Assembly (NCBI GenBank): GCA_015847255.1
Contig: JADLZK010010445.1
Location: 62,001 to 126,000 of the forward strand
Direction: 5' to 3'
From: Hyparrhenia diplandra
Taxonomy: Eukaryota; Streptophyta; Magnoliopsida; Poales; Poaceae
Length of the DNA: 64,000 nt
Part shown: piece after piece, positions 43,122 through 55,426 of the stretch
Position numbering within the stretch: the first letter of the stretch is position 1
Layout: every line of letters starts with the position of its first letter
Position numbers and translations under genes: made by a program
Notes under the pieces: model-generated
Databases searched by the model: none
Seen by the model: the letters and a program-made list of their open reading frames with translations, nothing else
What the model was told of the DNA's origin: nothing

Positions 43122-46065
43122 CCCTTTGCTAGTCCCTAGCAAAGCTATATGCTATAGTAGGATCGGGAGTTGCTACTGCGCTTTTCATACCTCGGAAATC
43201 TTGTGTTTCTCGAGAAATAAACTCTCCTCTTAACAGATTGCTCTCTCATACCTGTTTACCATGGGGCGTAGCCTTTTTCACGAATCATAAGCAAGATAAA
43301 ACAATCAAGTTAAGTACCATGTCTCAAGCTCTTTGATCAACTATCATCCTGGGGTTTTGCAATATTTTTCAAAAGAAACTCAGAGATCCTATGTATGACC
43401 CTCTTAAGTGGATGGAATGTAGCGAAGTTACATATGTAGTAGGATATACATAGTGGGATGATAGTGGTGAAATGGATGAGTATGAAAGGTAGTAAATAGC
43501 CCTTAGCCTTTTCTAGTATTTTTTTTTCTTCTCAAGCATCTTGGACTATATCTCTCTTTCTAAAAATTGCTAAGACCTGGGCTATCCATTCTTGGAGAGG
43601 TGGGTTTTTGCCCCGGACTTGTGTCCATTTTCCTCTCTCCTTAGAGATGTGGGCCCTACTCACCCTCGGACACGTGTCCATTATTCATCTCTAAATATAT
43701 TTTTATTATTAGGGAGGTAGGCCCTTCTCGCCTAGTATGACTTTTGTCTGTTACTCTCCCTCTCTCGTCTCACTTTTCTCTCTAAATATTTATTTTTCTC
43801 TTTCCTCTTTTTTTTTCGAATGTAGCCCAGCCTCTATTTGACATAAAAACACTGAGAGAGACATATCCAAAGATTGCAAGAGTTCATTTTCATAATTATG
43901 GCTAGCGGCTTGATGGAGTATGGGGATGCGTACTTCCGGGTTAGAAGCAGCGTATTTAGTGAAGTGGGATGATCTTGATGCGAATGATAAACTCTTAAGG
44001 GTCATAGCTAAGGAACTCATCATGAAATGTTTTATAATTTTCAAAGATAAAAACCAGGAATCAAGTATCTCTAGGAATATGATAAACAGTAGCTCAACTT
44101 TTCATGTATCTTTATCTTTCAATGCTAAGACTCAGATTAAGCATGTGCTTCCCACAGGTATTGGGTTTAGAGCAAATTAAGCATTTAAAGTTTTGGGAGA
44201 ATCTAAGTCCAACGTGTAAGTACTTTTAAGAGGAATTAAAGCGGAGCAACTATTCATCATTTCCAAGCATATGTCACCAAGGTCACAATTAAAGAAAGAG
44301 AGCTAACTCGCAAGCATCTAACATTTATTGGACTCTTAACACTAATACTTTTATTTAAGACTCATTAACTCTAAGCAAATATACTAACTAGCAAAAAAAT
44401 AGATAGGATAATAATACTTATCGTGATAAGCGAGGGTGCTCTCCCAAAATTTGGATCTTGAAGTAGTCTTTTTTATTCGTCCTTGGAACTTGTTCATCTG
44501 GGTTTTTCCTTAGATGTTCTCCCCTGCAAATATTAATTTCGCACATACCCGAAGGAACAAATTCTAGGATTATGTTGTGAGCCTTCATGTGCTCACATAT
44601 TTTTGTATTTTTATTTTATGCCGCCACAGCAAGGGGTGCTTGCATGGGGCTTTTAAGGAACTAATGCAAATGCAGCAAACATAATTTTGTGATTTTCTAA
44701 TGCGGGTTTTTAGAAAAGTAAATATGCTTAAAGGAAACATGCTAATTGAAATATGCTATGCGAGAAAATTAAATATGCAGATAAATACCGAGTTACCTCT
44801 CGGTGAGAGTTTCAGTACTTACTCTCGTGGCGTCTTTGTCATCTATGGAATCTCGTCGGGATGTAGGTATGTGGTGCGGTGCCCTCAATGATCTCGATGA
44901 GTGGCGTAGATGAGGTAGCCCGGACGGTGTTTGTTCAGTTGGTGACGCGGTAGCGGTAAGTCTTCGAAGGTGTACTCTTGTTGTCCTCTTTAGTAGGTGA
45001 TGATTCTTTCTTTCCCCATGCTTACTTCTTCGGGTAGCGTCTCGGCGCGTCTTGTTCTTCTTGGGCTTGATAAACGGAGGATGCCCTCCCCAAGCTAGGT
45101 ATTCACCTAATCTCTTAGCGATGTTGGAGTGAGGTAGACAATTGTGGAGGTGTCATCCCCTCTTGGTCCTTCAAATCTTGCTTGATCACTCCTTGAGTGC
45201 TTCATCTCGATCTTGACAGATTTGCATCTCCTAGTAGGATGACATCACCCATGTTCCTTGCTCGGTGTGCATGTCGTAGGTCGGGACATTCACTTGTGGA
45301 ATTTTTGGAGAAGTGGCAGACTCCTCCACATTTTGTGCAAAGTGTGTCTGCTTGCATAGACAAGGTAGAGATCAAGTGCATGGGCTCTATTGGTGGAAAA
45401 ACACCAATAGAACCAAAACTTTATTCATCTTACTCTATCCTTGGGCACATCTAAACATGGTAACATCATGTGTTCTATTTATTTATGACAAAGGTGACAA
45501 GATCAGACACATGAAAGTAGCATTTAAACTTGTAATATGAATGATGAGTGATCAAGTGAGTGGTGTGAAGAACAAATTATAGAGCTAAACATGTTGAGAT
45601 CATCAGATAGAATCAAGCAAAGTTATAACTCTAACATGTTTGACTTTATGAGTGAGCCATGATAAAGAGAGAAGGTTCTATGACTTACCTCAAGATGTTA
45701 CCTTTAATATTTGGAGCATGATGGCAATGGAACATCTTGTAGAAGTCCTTGTGTCTTGCTTCATCTCAGGTGTGAGCTCATCTCGGGACCTCCCCAAGCT
45801 TTTTTTAGTGTCTTATTTCCTACAGGGGTTAGTCCGACAAAAGATTCTTTTCGCTCCAATCCTATAATGATTAGTGACAGAAATACCCGAAGGAATATTT
45901 TCACATGTATATTTATATACTCATATCACAAGGAAAAGTAAAGACTCATGCTCTATCTCAAGAATTCTTATTTTAGGACACAAGCTCGTCCTTAGGAAAC
46001 CTTTTGAAAACTACTTAAGATAGTGAAGTGGTCTCCCCTTCAACACCACCTATATCAAGATTCAT
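43122..46065 (-). other. 3' non-coding region of element A
   Basis: About 2.9 kb without a gene. It carries the three-fold motif block at 43594-43755 and extra PPT-like sequences CCTCCCCAAGCT at about 45087 and 45789. It is collinear with 47656-50600 in element B at high identity. Short ORFs on both strands (43790-44180, 44700-45540) are not preserved in frame between A and B copies. Function, if any, would be in RNA packaging or priming. Confidence 0.6.
43594..43755. repeat. Threefold GGAGAGGTGGGC-type motif with G-box palindrome
   Basis: Copies begin ggagaggtgggtttttgcccc (43596), gagatgtgggccctactcaccc (43645) and gggaggtaggcccttctcgcc (43721). The second ends in the perfect palindrome GGACACGTGTCC, the first in ggacttgtgtcc. 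The same block is at 48121-48265 in B, and two copies lie at 11651-11770 in E. Confidence 0.75.
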
Positions 46066-46116
46066 GACCACGAGATCTAGAATATTTATTATAGATGAAG
46101 CATCTACAATCACCCT
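46066..46116 (-). pseudogene. C-terminal end of the element A gag-like ORF
   Basis: Continuation of the A ORF (56917-58371) after removal of nested DNA. In the B copy the same stretch reads VIVDAFIYNKYSKSRG then stop; in A one base is missing, so the end differs. The insertion of B at accct split the ORF near its end. Confidence 0.5.
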
Positions 46117-47640
46117 TGTTGGTATAAATTAGCAGCGAACAGAGAAATCCGCAAGCGCCACGGATACCGATGTAGCTTTCACCGGGAGTATTCAGTAGTA
46201 TCGATTTCCACGAGGGAACGTGAAGTGTACTAGAAAGGTTTAGAACGTCCTAAGATAATAATGGTAATGATGTGGAAAGAGAGGGTTAAGTTTTCTAAGT
46301 ATTCTAATGAGATCTATATGATCAAAGGCTCACTCTACTTTACTTACGTCGAACAACGGTACCGGCCCCCGATCCTCGAAAAAGACTTTGGGGAAGGGTG
46401 ATCGGGGAAGGCCGCCAAAAAGCTCTATGAATCACCAACCCGAACGTGGTGGATTACAAAAAGACCTGACAGGGGCTGTCACCCTTGGGGCTACCACAAC
46501 TAACCGTGGGATTGGGCGCAAACTCAGGTAAACTCTAGTCTAGACACCACGTCTACACTATCGATTACTACTCTAGCCACGCACGATAACTAGAGCACTC
46601 AATACGAGCGGAGATCCAAAGTAAATATAGTAAAGTAAGAACTGAAAGTAATTAAATAGAATAAATAGAAATAATAAATGAAGAACACCGAGATTGCTGA
46701 AGAAGACGAACTTGTTTGTGAGAATTACAATGATGATGAAGATCCGACAGGTCCGGATCTCCAGCTTTCTCCTCGCCTCTCTTCTTGATCTTACAACTAG
46801 ATGAACTAGAAGAACTAGAACTAGAACTAGAACTAGAACTAGAACTAGATGAACTAGACAACTAGAGGGACCTCTCTCTCTCTTCTAATATGAAACCCTA
46901 GATTTTTCTCTGTCGATAGCTAATGAGGAGATGATGAGAGATGAATGAGAGATGATCCTTGGGGCTGAGCCTGGGGCTGCTTATATAGTCCGGAGGAGGT
47001 GCCGGGTGTTGGACTTAGATACATCTCGTACTCCACCGTCATCGTCGGATCAAACCGACATTAAACATGTGGTTTTAGATCGCGTGTCAAAGTCGGTTGA
47101 GGAAGCTTCGAAGCGCGGCCGATGACGTGGAGGGAGGCCGGCCGGCCTTAATATTAGGCCGGTCGGCTCAAGATGGCCCCCCACCTGGGCTGAGCTTTTG
47201 TGGGTGCGTGCGTGTCGTCGTGCCGTTTTCGAATTGTATTAATTCGCGTCAAACGGAGTCGGATGAGGGAGTTATGCCCGTTTTACCGAACCCCGCTCTG
47301 CGGACCGATTTATTCTGATTACGGACTCCGAATATGGCAAATGATATATCCGTTTCGATCATCTCGATGAGCTCTTCGCAATGTTGTACTTTGATTCTTC
47401 ATTTGAAGTACTTCTATGTTGCTCTTTTGTAGGAGTTGGATCGAGTACGATTGGGACACATCTTGAGTCGTATGTCTTCATAACTCTCATTTGTTTTTCT
47501 GTTTAGTCCCCGAAAATCACAACTTCACCAAAACTCATGGAAATTGTCGGTGTAAGCCCTAATAAGGTGATCTAATTATATTTTTAGTCCCTCTTCATAT
47601 TCAGTTGACAAGTAAAAGTATACGTTAATATGTGTCAACA
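46117..47640 (-). repeat. 3' LTR of element B (L2)
   Basis: TGTTGGTATAAATTAGC...TTAATATGTGTCAACA. U3 (47150-47640) is unlike A and G. TATATAAG box on the minus strand near 46981-46988. Poly-serine ORFs here come from the hexamer array. Confidence 0.9.
46813..46848. repeat. AACTAG hexamer array in L2
   Basis: Six perfect units. L3 has five (near 52970) and L4 has four (near 56104). In A LTRs (L1, L5) it is four units with one or two variants. Confidence 0.9.
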
Positions 47641-50605
47641 AGCTCCCCAAGCTTACCCTTTGCTAGTCCCTAGCAAAGCTATATGTTATAGTAGGATCGG
47701 GAGTTGCTACTACGCTTTCATTCCTCGGAAGTACTGTGGTTATCAGAAAATAATTTCTCCTCTTAATAAGATTGCTCTCTCATACCTTTTTACTATGGGG
47801 CGTAGCCTTTTCACGAATCATAAGCAAGATAAAACAATCAAGTTAAGTACCATGTCTCAAGCTCTTTGATCAACTATCATCCTGGGGTTTTGCAATATTT
47901 TTCAAAAGAAACTCAGAGATCCTATGTATGACCCTCTTAAGTGGATGGAATGTAGCGAAGTTACATATGTAGTAGGATATACATAGTGGGATGATAGTGG
48001 TGAAGTGAATGAGTATGAAAGGTAGTAAATAGCCCTTAGCCTTTTCTAGTATTTTTTCTTCTCAAGCATCTTGGACTATATCTCTCTTTCTAGAAATTGC
48101 TAAGACTGGGCTATCCATTCTTGGAGAGGTGGGCTTTGCCCCGGACTTGTGTCCATTTTCTCTCTCCTTAGAGATGTGGGCCCTACTCACCCTCGGACAC
48201 GTGTCCATTATTCATCTCTAAATATATTTTTATTATTAGGGAGGTAGGCCCTTCTCGCCTAGTATGACTTTTTGTCTTTTACTCTCCCTCTCTCGTCTCA
48301 CTTTTCTCTCTAAATATTTATTTTTTCTTTTTTTTTTTTTTTCGAATGTAGCCCAGCCTCTATTTGACATAAAAATGCGAGAGAGACATATCCAAAGATT
48401 GCAAGAGTTCATTTTCATAATTATGGCTAGCGGCTTGATGGAGTATGGGGATGCGTACTTAGGGTTAGAAGCGTATTTAGTGAAGTGGGATGATCTTGAT
48501 GTGAATGATAAACTCTTAAGGGTCATAGCTAAGGAACTCATCATGAAATGTTTTATAATTTTTAAAGATAAAAACCGAGGAATCAAGTATCTCTAGGAAT
48601 ATGATAAACAGTAGCTCAACTTTTCATGTATCTTTATCTTTCAATGCTAAGACTCGAGATTAAGCATGTGCTTCCCACAGGTATTGGGTTTAGAGCAAAT
48701 TAAGCATTTAAAGTTTTTGGGAGAATCTAAGTCCAACGTGTAAGTACTTTTAAGAGGAATTAAAGCGGAGCAACTATTCATCATTTCCAAGCATATGTCA
48801 CCAAGGTCACAATTAAAGAAACAGAGCTAACTCGCAAGCATCTAACATTTATTGGACTCTTAACACTAATACTTTTATTTAAGACTCATTAACTCTAAGC
48901 AAATATACTAACTAGCTAAAAATAGATAGGATAATAATACTTATCGTGATAAGCGAGGGTGCTCTCCCCAAAATTTGGATCTTGAAGTAGTCTTTTTTAT
49001 TCGTCCTTGGAACTTGTTCATCACTTTGGGTTTTTCTTAAATGTTCTCCTGTAAATATTAATTTCGCACATACCCGAAGGAACAAATTCTAGGATTATGT
49101 TGTGAGCCTTCATGTGCTCACATATTTTTGTATTTTTTATTTTTATGCCGCCACAGCACAGGGTGCTTGCATGGGGCTTTTAAGGAACTAATGCAAATGC
49201 AAGCAAACATAATTTGGTGATTTTCTAATGCAAGTTTTAGAAAAAAAGTAAATATGTTTAAAGGAAACATGCTAATTGAAATATGCTATGCGAGAAAATT
49301 AAATATGCGGATAAATCTTGAGTTACCTCTCGGTGAGAGTTTCGAGTACTTACTCTCGTGGCGTCTTTGTCATCTATGGAATCTCGTCGGGATGTCGGGT
49401 GTGCAGTGCGGTGCCCTCAATGATCTCGATGAGTGGCGTAGATAAGGTAGCCGACGGTGTTTGTTCGGTTGGTGACGCGGGTAGCGGTAAGTCTTCGAAG
49501 GTGTACTCTTGTTGTCCTCTTTAGTAGGTGATGATTCTTTCTTTCCCCATGCTTACTTCTTCCGGTAGCGTCTCCGCGTCTTGTTCTTCTTGGGCTTGAT
49601 AAGCGGAGGATGCCCTCCCCAAGCTAGGTATTCACCTAATCTCTTAGCGATGTTGGAGTGAGGTAGATAATTGTGGAGGTGTCAACCCCTCTTGGTCCTT
49701 CAAATCTTGCTTGATCACTCCTTGCGTGCTTCATCGATATTGACAGTTGCATCTCCTAGTAGGATGGCATCACCCATGTTCCTTGCTCAGTGTGTGCGTC
49801 GTAGGTCGGGACATTCACTTGTGGAATTTTTGAGAAGTGGCGGACTCTCCTCCACATTTTTGCGCAAAGTGTGTCCCTTGCATAGACAAGGTAGAGATCA
49901 AGTGCATGGGCTCTATTGGTGGAAAAACACCAATAGAACCAAAACTTTATTCATCTTACTCTATCCTTGGGCACATCTAAGCATGGTAACATCATGTGTT
50001 CTATTTATTTATGACAAAGGTGACAAGATCGGACACCAAGCATGAAAGTAGCATTTATAATTGTAATATGAATGATGAGTGATCAAGTGAGTGGTGTGAA
50101 GAACAAATTATAGAGCTAAACATGTTGAGATCATCGGATCGAATCAAGCAAAGTTATAACTCTAACATGTTTGACTTTTATGAGTGCGCCATGATAAAGA
50201 GAGAAGGTTCTATGACTTACCTCAAGATGTTACCTTTAATATTTGGAGCATGATGGCACTGGAACATCTTGTAGAAGTCCTTGTGTCTTGCTTCATCTCA
50301 GTGTGAGCTCATCTCGGGACCTCCCTCAAGCTTTTTTTTTAGTGTCTTATTTCCTACGGGGGGGTTAGTCAGACAAAAGATTCTTTTCGCTCCAATCCTA
50401 TAATGATTAGTGTGAGAAATACCCGAAGGAATATTTTTTCACATGTATATTTATATACTCATATCACAAGGAAAAGTAAAGACTCATGTTCTATCTCAAG
50501 AATTCTATTTTTAGGACACAAGCTCATCCTTTGGAAACCTTTTGAAAACTACTTAAGATAGTGAAGTGGTCTCCCCTTCAACACCACCTAAATCAAGATT
50601 CATGA
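47641..50605 (-). other. PPT and 3' non-coding region of element B
   Basis: Starts with the PPT (minus strand AAGCTTGGGGAGCT). Collinear with 43107-46065. Holds the threefold motif block at 48121-48265 and PPT-like repeats at about 49615 and 50322. No gene seen in about 2.9 kb. Confidence 0.6.
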
Positions 50606-52121
50606 CCCACGAGATTTAGAATATTTATTATAGATGAACGCATCTACAATCACCCTCTCAGAATCTATAGGAGGCAAGAGCACGGGGGTTGTACGTCTTG
50701 AGAGTGGTTAGACTAGAGAGACTAGGTAGTTCGGGGAAGTTTCTCATGTGAGCATGAACTAGATGAAGTGTCTATGTAGTAGCTTCCATGCTCATTGATG
50801 TCATCCTTCTTCTCAAACTCCAAGGTTGATTTGTCTGGATATCTAAAGTTTCTCTTGGAGTGGTGTCTCTCAGGTCGATCTCATCTAAGGTCTCGTCCAT
50901 CCATTTACTTGGTGTAGCATATAACTCTTTATTATCCTCTAGCCATTGTTGTCGCTCTTCTTGGTCTTCTGGTGGTCTTGATGGCTCCTATATTTAGGTT
51001 GTCTTGATGAATTTTAGGGCCCTCAAGGGTCTCAAGGAAAAAGAGAGTACAAGGATTCATCGGGGTTAAGGATGGGTCTAATAAAGGATTCAAATATGTA
51101 ATCTTGTCTAGGCATGGAAGGGGAGAAAATAAGATCGTCTTCTAGGTAGCTTGGCTCTCCTTCTATGGCATCACTAGACATGCCATCATAGAATTCCTCC
51201 CGATATCCTTTGTAGGAGCGAGAACATTTTCTAAGAGACTCCTCCTCAAAAGAATTTGAAATATATTCACTTGGAGGTCTCTTAGGTGGATGCATTCTAA
51301 ATGATAAATTCGAGGTATTCCTAGAATTTTCAAAAGATCAACCTCGATGGAAGGATGGGATTCATCACTCTCTAAAGTGTGATATGTTTCCATAGTAGGA
51401 GATTCTATGGCAACCAAATTTTTTAGAAGATATTATAGGAATTTTAGATTTGGTTGCGTGTGTCTCCTCTTGTTGTTCGGGGCTTGGCTCGACTTCTTCT
51501 TCGGGTAACTCATCAAAAACGTTAGTGTAGGGAGTGTTGTCAAGGATTTTTTCTCAAGAATGGCTTTTCCCTCACTAACTAGTTTATGTGAGAATGATCC
51601 TCCTGAAGTGATGTCGAGATTCGAGAGCCGACTTCCTTGTTAAGACCGCGATAAAAGTGATAGAGCGGGACATGGTCGGGCAAGGAAAGGTTTGGGCCCG
51701 AATTGGTAAGGCTTGTGAATCTAGCCCGAGAGGCTGCTCCTAGAGTCTCCTTCTCTTTTTGTCTAAATGTAAGAACTTCTATTCTAAGGTCAGCGATTTT
51801 ATAAAGAGGAAAGAAGGTAAGACAAAATTTGTCTCGAAGTTCATCCCAATCTCCATTTACGTTTCCTCTGAGTGAGCATACCATTTTTCTCGCTCTTCCC
51901 TCAAGGGAGAACGGAAATAATTTCCATTTAATGGTCTCTTGTGTCATGCCGAAATATTTCGGCGGGGAACACAATTGCTCAAAATCTCTAAGGTGGGTGT
52001 ATGGATCTTCATCGGCTAACTTGAGAGGAAGGATTGCTCCCCGAATCATGGCTATAAGAGCGGGGCGAAGCTCATAGCCATCTGTAAGAATAGGGTGTGA
52101 AGATGATGGAGGCTCCAACAT
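50606..52121 (-). pseudogene. Gag-like ORF of element B
   Basis: Minus-strand ORF of about 500 codons starting at the ATG at 52121 (MLEPPSSSHP). The central part is the plant retrotransposon gag domain: DEDPYTHLRDFEQLC, GMTQETIKWKLFPFSLEGRA, NGDWDELRDKFCLTFFPLYK, EVLTFRQKEKETLGAA, RFTSLTNSGPNLSLPDHVP and YHFYRGLNKE. It continues with KLVSEGKAILEKILDNTPYTN and an acidic, Ser/Pro-rich tail (EGEPSYLEDDLIFSPSMPRQ, SLSSLTTLKT) to a stop near 50606. No zinc knuckle or protease is seen. Three or more one-base frame changes interrupt it. The same tail is present in the A copies, so the extension is a family trait. It likely forms or joins the particle in trans with a complete partner. Confidence 0.75.
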
Positions 52122-52267
52122 GTCGCCCTTTGGAGCAAAGAATTTAATGACAGGGAGTGAAATCCAAGTGGTATAGGTAGGGGTAAAAGGAAAGAAAGAT
52201 AGAAGGAAAAAAAAAAAAAGTAAAAAAGGTAAAAGGACGATCGTGGTTCTAACTAGCACGGCTACCG

Positions 52268-52283
52268 TTCCAAGAACGGCGCC
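52268..52283 (-). other. Primer-binding site of element B
   Basis: Plus-strand TTCCAAGAACGGCGCC, tRNA-Asp type with AAGAAC for CGGCAAC, ten bases from L3. Confidence 0.7.
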
Positions 52284-52293
52284 CGAGAAAGCT

Positions 52294-53794
52294 TGTTGGT
52301 ATAAATTAACGCGAACGAGAGAAATCCATAGCGCACGGATACCGATGTAGCTTTTACCCGGGAGTATTCAGTATCGATTTCCACGGGAACGTGAAGTGTA
52401 CTAGAAAGGTTTAGAACGTCCTAAGATAATAATGGTAATGATGTGGAAAGAGAGGGTTAAGTTTTCTAAGTATTCTAATGAGATCTATATGATCAAAGGC
52501 TCACTCTACTTTACTTACGTCGAGCACAGCGGTACCGCCCCGATCCTCGAAAAAAGGCGGGGAAGGGTGATCGGGAAGGCCGCCAAAAGCTCTACGAATC
52601 ACCAACCCGAACGTGGTGGATTACAAAGACCGACCTGGTGTCACCCCCAGGGCTACCACAACTAACCGTGGGATTGGGCGCAAACTCGGGTAAACTCTAG
52701 TCTAGACACCACGTCTACACTATCGATTACTACTCTAGCCACGCACGATAACTAGAGCACTCAATACGGCGGAGATCCCGGTAAATATAGTAAAGTAAGA
52801 ACTGAAAGTAATTAAATAGAATAAATAGAAATAATAAATGAAGAACACGGAGATTGCTGAAGGCAGAACTTGTTGCGGCGAAATTACAATGATGATGAAG
52901 ATCCGACAGTGGGATCTCCGGCTTTCTCCTCGCCTCTCTTCTTGATCTTACAACTAGATGAACTAGAAGAACTAGAACTAGAACTAGAACTAGAACTAGA
53001 TGAACTAGACAACTAGAGGGACCTCTCTCTCTCTTCTAATATGAAACCCTAGATTTTTTTTCTGTCGATAGCTAATGAGGAGATGATGAGAGATGAATGA
53101 GAGATGATCCTTGGGGCTGAGCCTGGGGCTGCTTATATAGTCCGGAGGAGGTGCCGGGTGTTGGACTTAGATACATCTCATACTCCACCGTCGTCGTCGG
53201 ATCAAACCGACATTAAACATGTGGTTTAGATCGCGTGTCAAAGTCGGTTGAGGAAGCTTCTGGAAGCGCGGCCGATGACGTGGAGGGGGAGGCCGGCCGG
53301 CCTTAATATTAGGCCGGTCGGCCCAAGATGGGCCCCACCTGGGCTGAGCTTTTGTGGGTGCGTGCGTGTCGTCGTTCCATTTCGAATTGTATTAATTCGC
53401 GCGTCAAGCGGAGTCCGGATGAGGGAGTTATGCCCGTTTTACCGAACCCCGCTCTGCGGCCCGATATCTTCGATTCTAGACTCGAATATGGCAAATGATA
53501 TATCCGTTTCGATCATCTCGACGAGCTCTTCGCAATGTTGTACTTTGATTCTTCATTTGAAGTACTTCTATGTTGCTCTTTTGTAGGAGTTGGATCGGAG
53601 TACGATTGGGACACGTCTTGGAGTCGTATGTCTTCATAACTCTATTTGTTTTCTGTTTAGTCCCACGAAAATCACAACTTCACCAAAACTCATGGAAATT
53701 GTCAGTGTAAGCCCTAATAAGGTGATCTAATTATATTTTAGTCCCTCTTCATATTCAGTTGACAAGTAAAAGTATACGTTAATATGTGTCAACA
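52294..53794 (-). repeat. 5' LTR of element B (L3)
   Basis: Same type as L2 throughout, including the U3 (53290-53794). Adjoins the PBS and is followed by the target copy accct. Confidence 0.9.
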
Positions 53795-55257
53795 ACCCTC
53801 TCAGAATCTATAGGAGGCAAGAGCACGAGGGGGTTGTACGTCTTGAGAGTGGTTAGACTAGAGAGACTAGGTAGTTCGAGGAAGTTTCTCATGTGAGCAT
53901 GAACTAGATGAAGTGTCTATGTAGTAGCTTCCATGCTCATTGATGTCATCCTTCTTCTCAAACTCCAAGGTTGATTTGTCATAGATATCTAAAGTTTCTC
54001 TTGGAGTGGTGTCTCTCGTGTCGATCTCGTCTAAGGACTCGTCCATCCATTCAACGGGTGTAGCATATAACTCTTTATTATCCTCTAGCCATTGTTGTCG
54101 CTCTTCTTGGTCTTCTGGTGGTCTTGATGGCTCCTATATTTAGGTTGTCTTGATGAATTTTTAGGGCCCTCAAGGGTCTCAAGGGAAAGAGAGTACAAGG
54201 ATTCATCGGGGTTAAGGATGGGTCCTGGTAATGGATTCAAATATGTAATCTTGTCTCAGGCATGGAAGGGAAGAAAATAAGATCGTCTTCTAGGTAGCTT
54301 GGCTCTCCTTCTATGGCATCACTAGACATGCCATCATAGAATTCCTCCCGATATCCTTTGTAGGAACGAGAACATTTTCTAAGAGACTCCTCCTCAAAAG
54401 AATTTGAAATATATTCACTTGGAGGTCTCTTAGGTGGATGCATTCTAAATGATAAATTCGAGGCATTCCTAGAATTTTCAAAAAAGATCAACCTCGATGG
54501 AAGGATGGGATTCATCACTCTCTAAAGTGTGATGTGTTTCCATAGTAGGAGATTCTATGGCAACCAAATTTTTAGAAGATATTATAGGAATTTTAGATTC
54601 GGTTGCGTGTGTCTCCTCTTGTTGTTCGGGGCTTGGCTCGACTTCTTCTTGGGTAACTCATCAAAAACGTTAGTGTAGGGAGTGTTGTCAAGGATTTTCT
54701 CAAGAATGGTTTTTCCCTCACTAACTAGTTTATGTGAGAATGATCCTCTGAAGTGATGTCGAGATTCAGAGGCGACTTCCTTGTTAAGACCGCGATAAAA
54801 GTGATAGAGCGGGACATGGTCGGGGCAAGGAAAGGTTTGGGCTGAATTGGTAAGGCTTGTGAATCTAGCCCAGGCTGCTCCTAGAGTCTCCTTCTCTTTT
54901 TGTCTAAATGTAAGAACTTCTATTCTAAGGTCGGCGATTTTATAAAGAGGAAAGAAGGTAAGACAAAATTTGTCTCGAAGTTCATCCCAATCTCCATTTA
55001 CGTTTCCCTCTGAGTGAGCATAACATTTTTCTCGCTCTTCCCTCAAGGGAGAACGGAAATAATTTCCATTTAATGGTCTCTTGTGTCATGCCGTAAATAT
55101 TTCGGCGGGAACACAATTGCTCAAAATCTCTAAGGTGGGTGTATGGATCTTCATCGGCTAACCCGAGAGAAGGATTGCTCGAATCATGGCTATAAGAGCG
55201 GGCGAAGCTCATAGCCATCTCAAGAATAGGGTGTGAAGATGATGGAGGCTCCAACAT
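53795..55257 (-). pseudogene. Extra gag-like segment between L3 and L4
   Basis: A third copy of the A/B gag N-terminal to near C-terminal part (start ATG at 55257), beginning on the left exactly at accct, the point where B entered A. Motifs DPYTHLRDFEQLC, KWKLFPFSLEGRA, EVLTFRQKEKETLG and EYISNSFEEES are visible with frame changes near 55190, 55060 and 54640. It is followed by a PBS (55403-55418, TCCCAAGAACGGCGCC) and L4. It looks like a duplicate of the A right part joined to a B right part. Confidence 0.7.
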
Positions 55258-55426
55258 GTAAGCCCTTTGGAGCAAAGAATTTAATGATAGGAGTGAAATC
55301 CATGTGGTATAGGTAGGGGTAAAAGGAAAGAAAGATAGAAGGGAAAAAAAAAAAGTAAAAAAGGTAAAAGGGCGATCGTGGTTCTAACTAGCACGCCTAC
55401 GTTCCCAAGAACGGCGCCGGAAAGCT

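Larger units (their letters stand above)
46117..53794 (-). mobile_element. Element B: gag-only gypsy-type element
   Basis: LTRs L2 (46117-47640, 1524 bp) and L3 (52294-53794, 1501 bp) enclose a 4653-bp internal region with PBS, a gag-like ORF, non-coding DNA and PPT, the same plan as A. The left target copy accct (46112-46116) is matched by accct after L3 (53795-53799) and again after L4 (56912-56916). No pol domain. LTRs differ from A only in U3. Confidence 0.8.

Noticed and set aside
46652..46861. Minus-strand ORF with a run of serines (also 55862-56140 and 58975-59223)
   Set aside because: The serine run is only the AACTAG hexamer array of the LTR read in one frame. The flanking residues are not kept between LTR copies.
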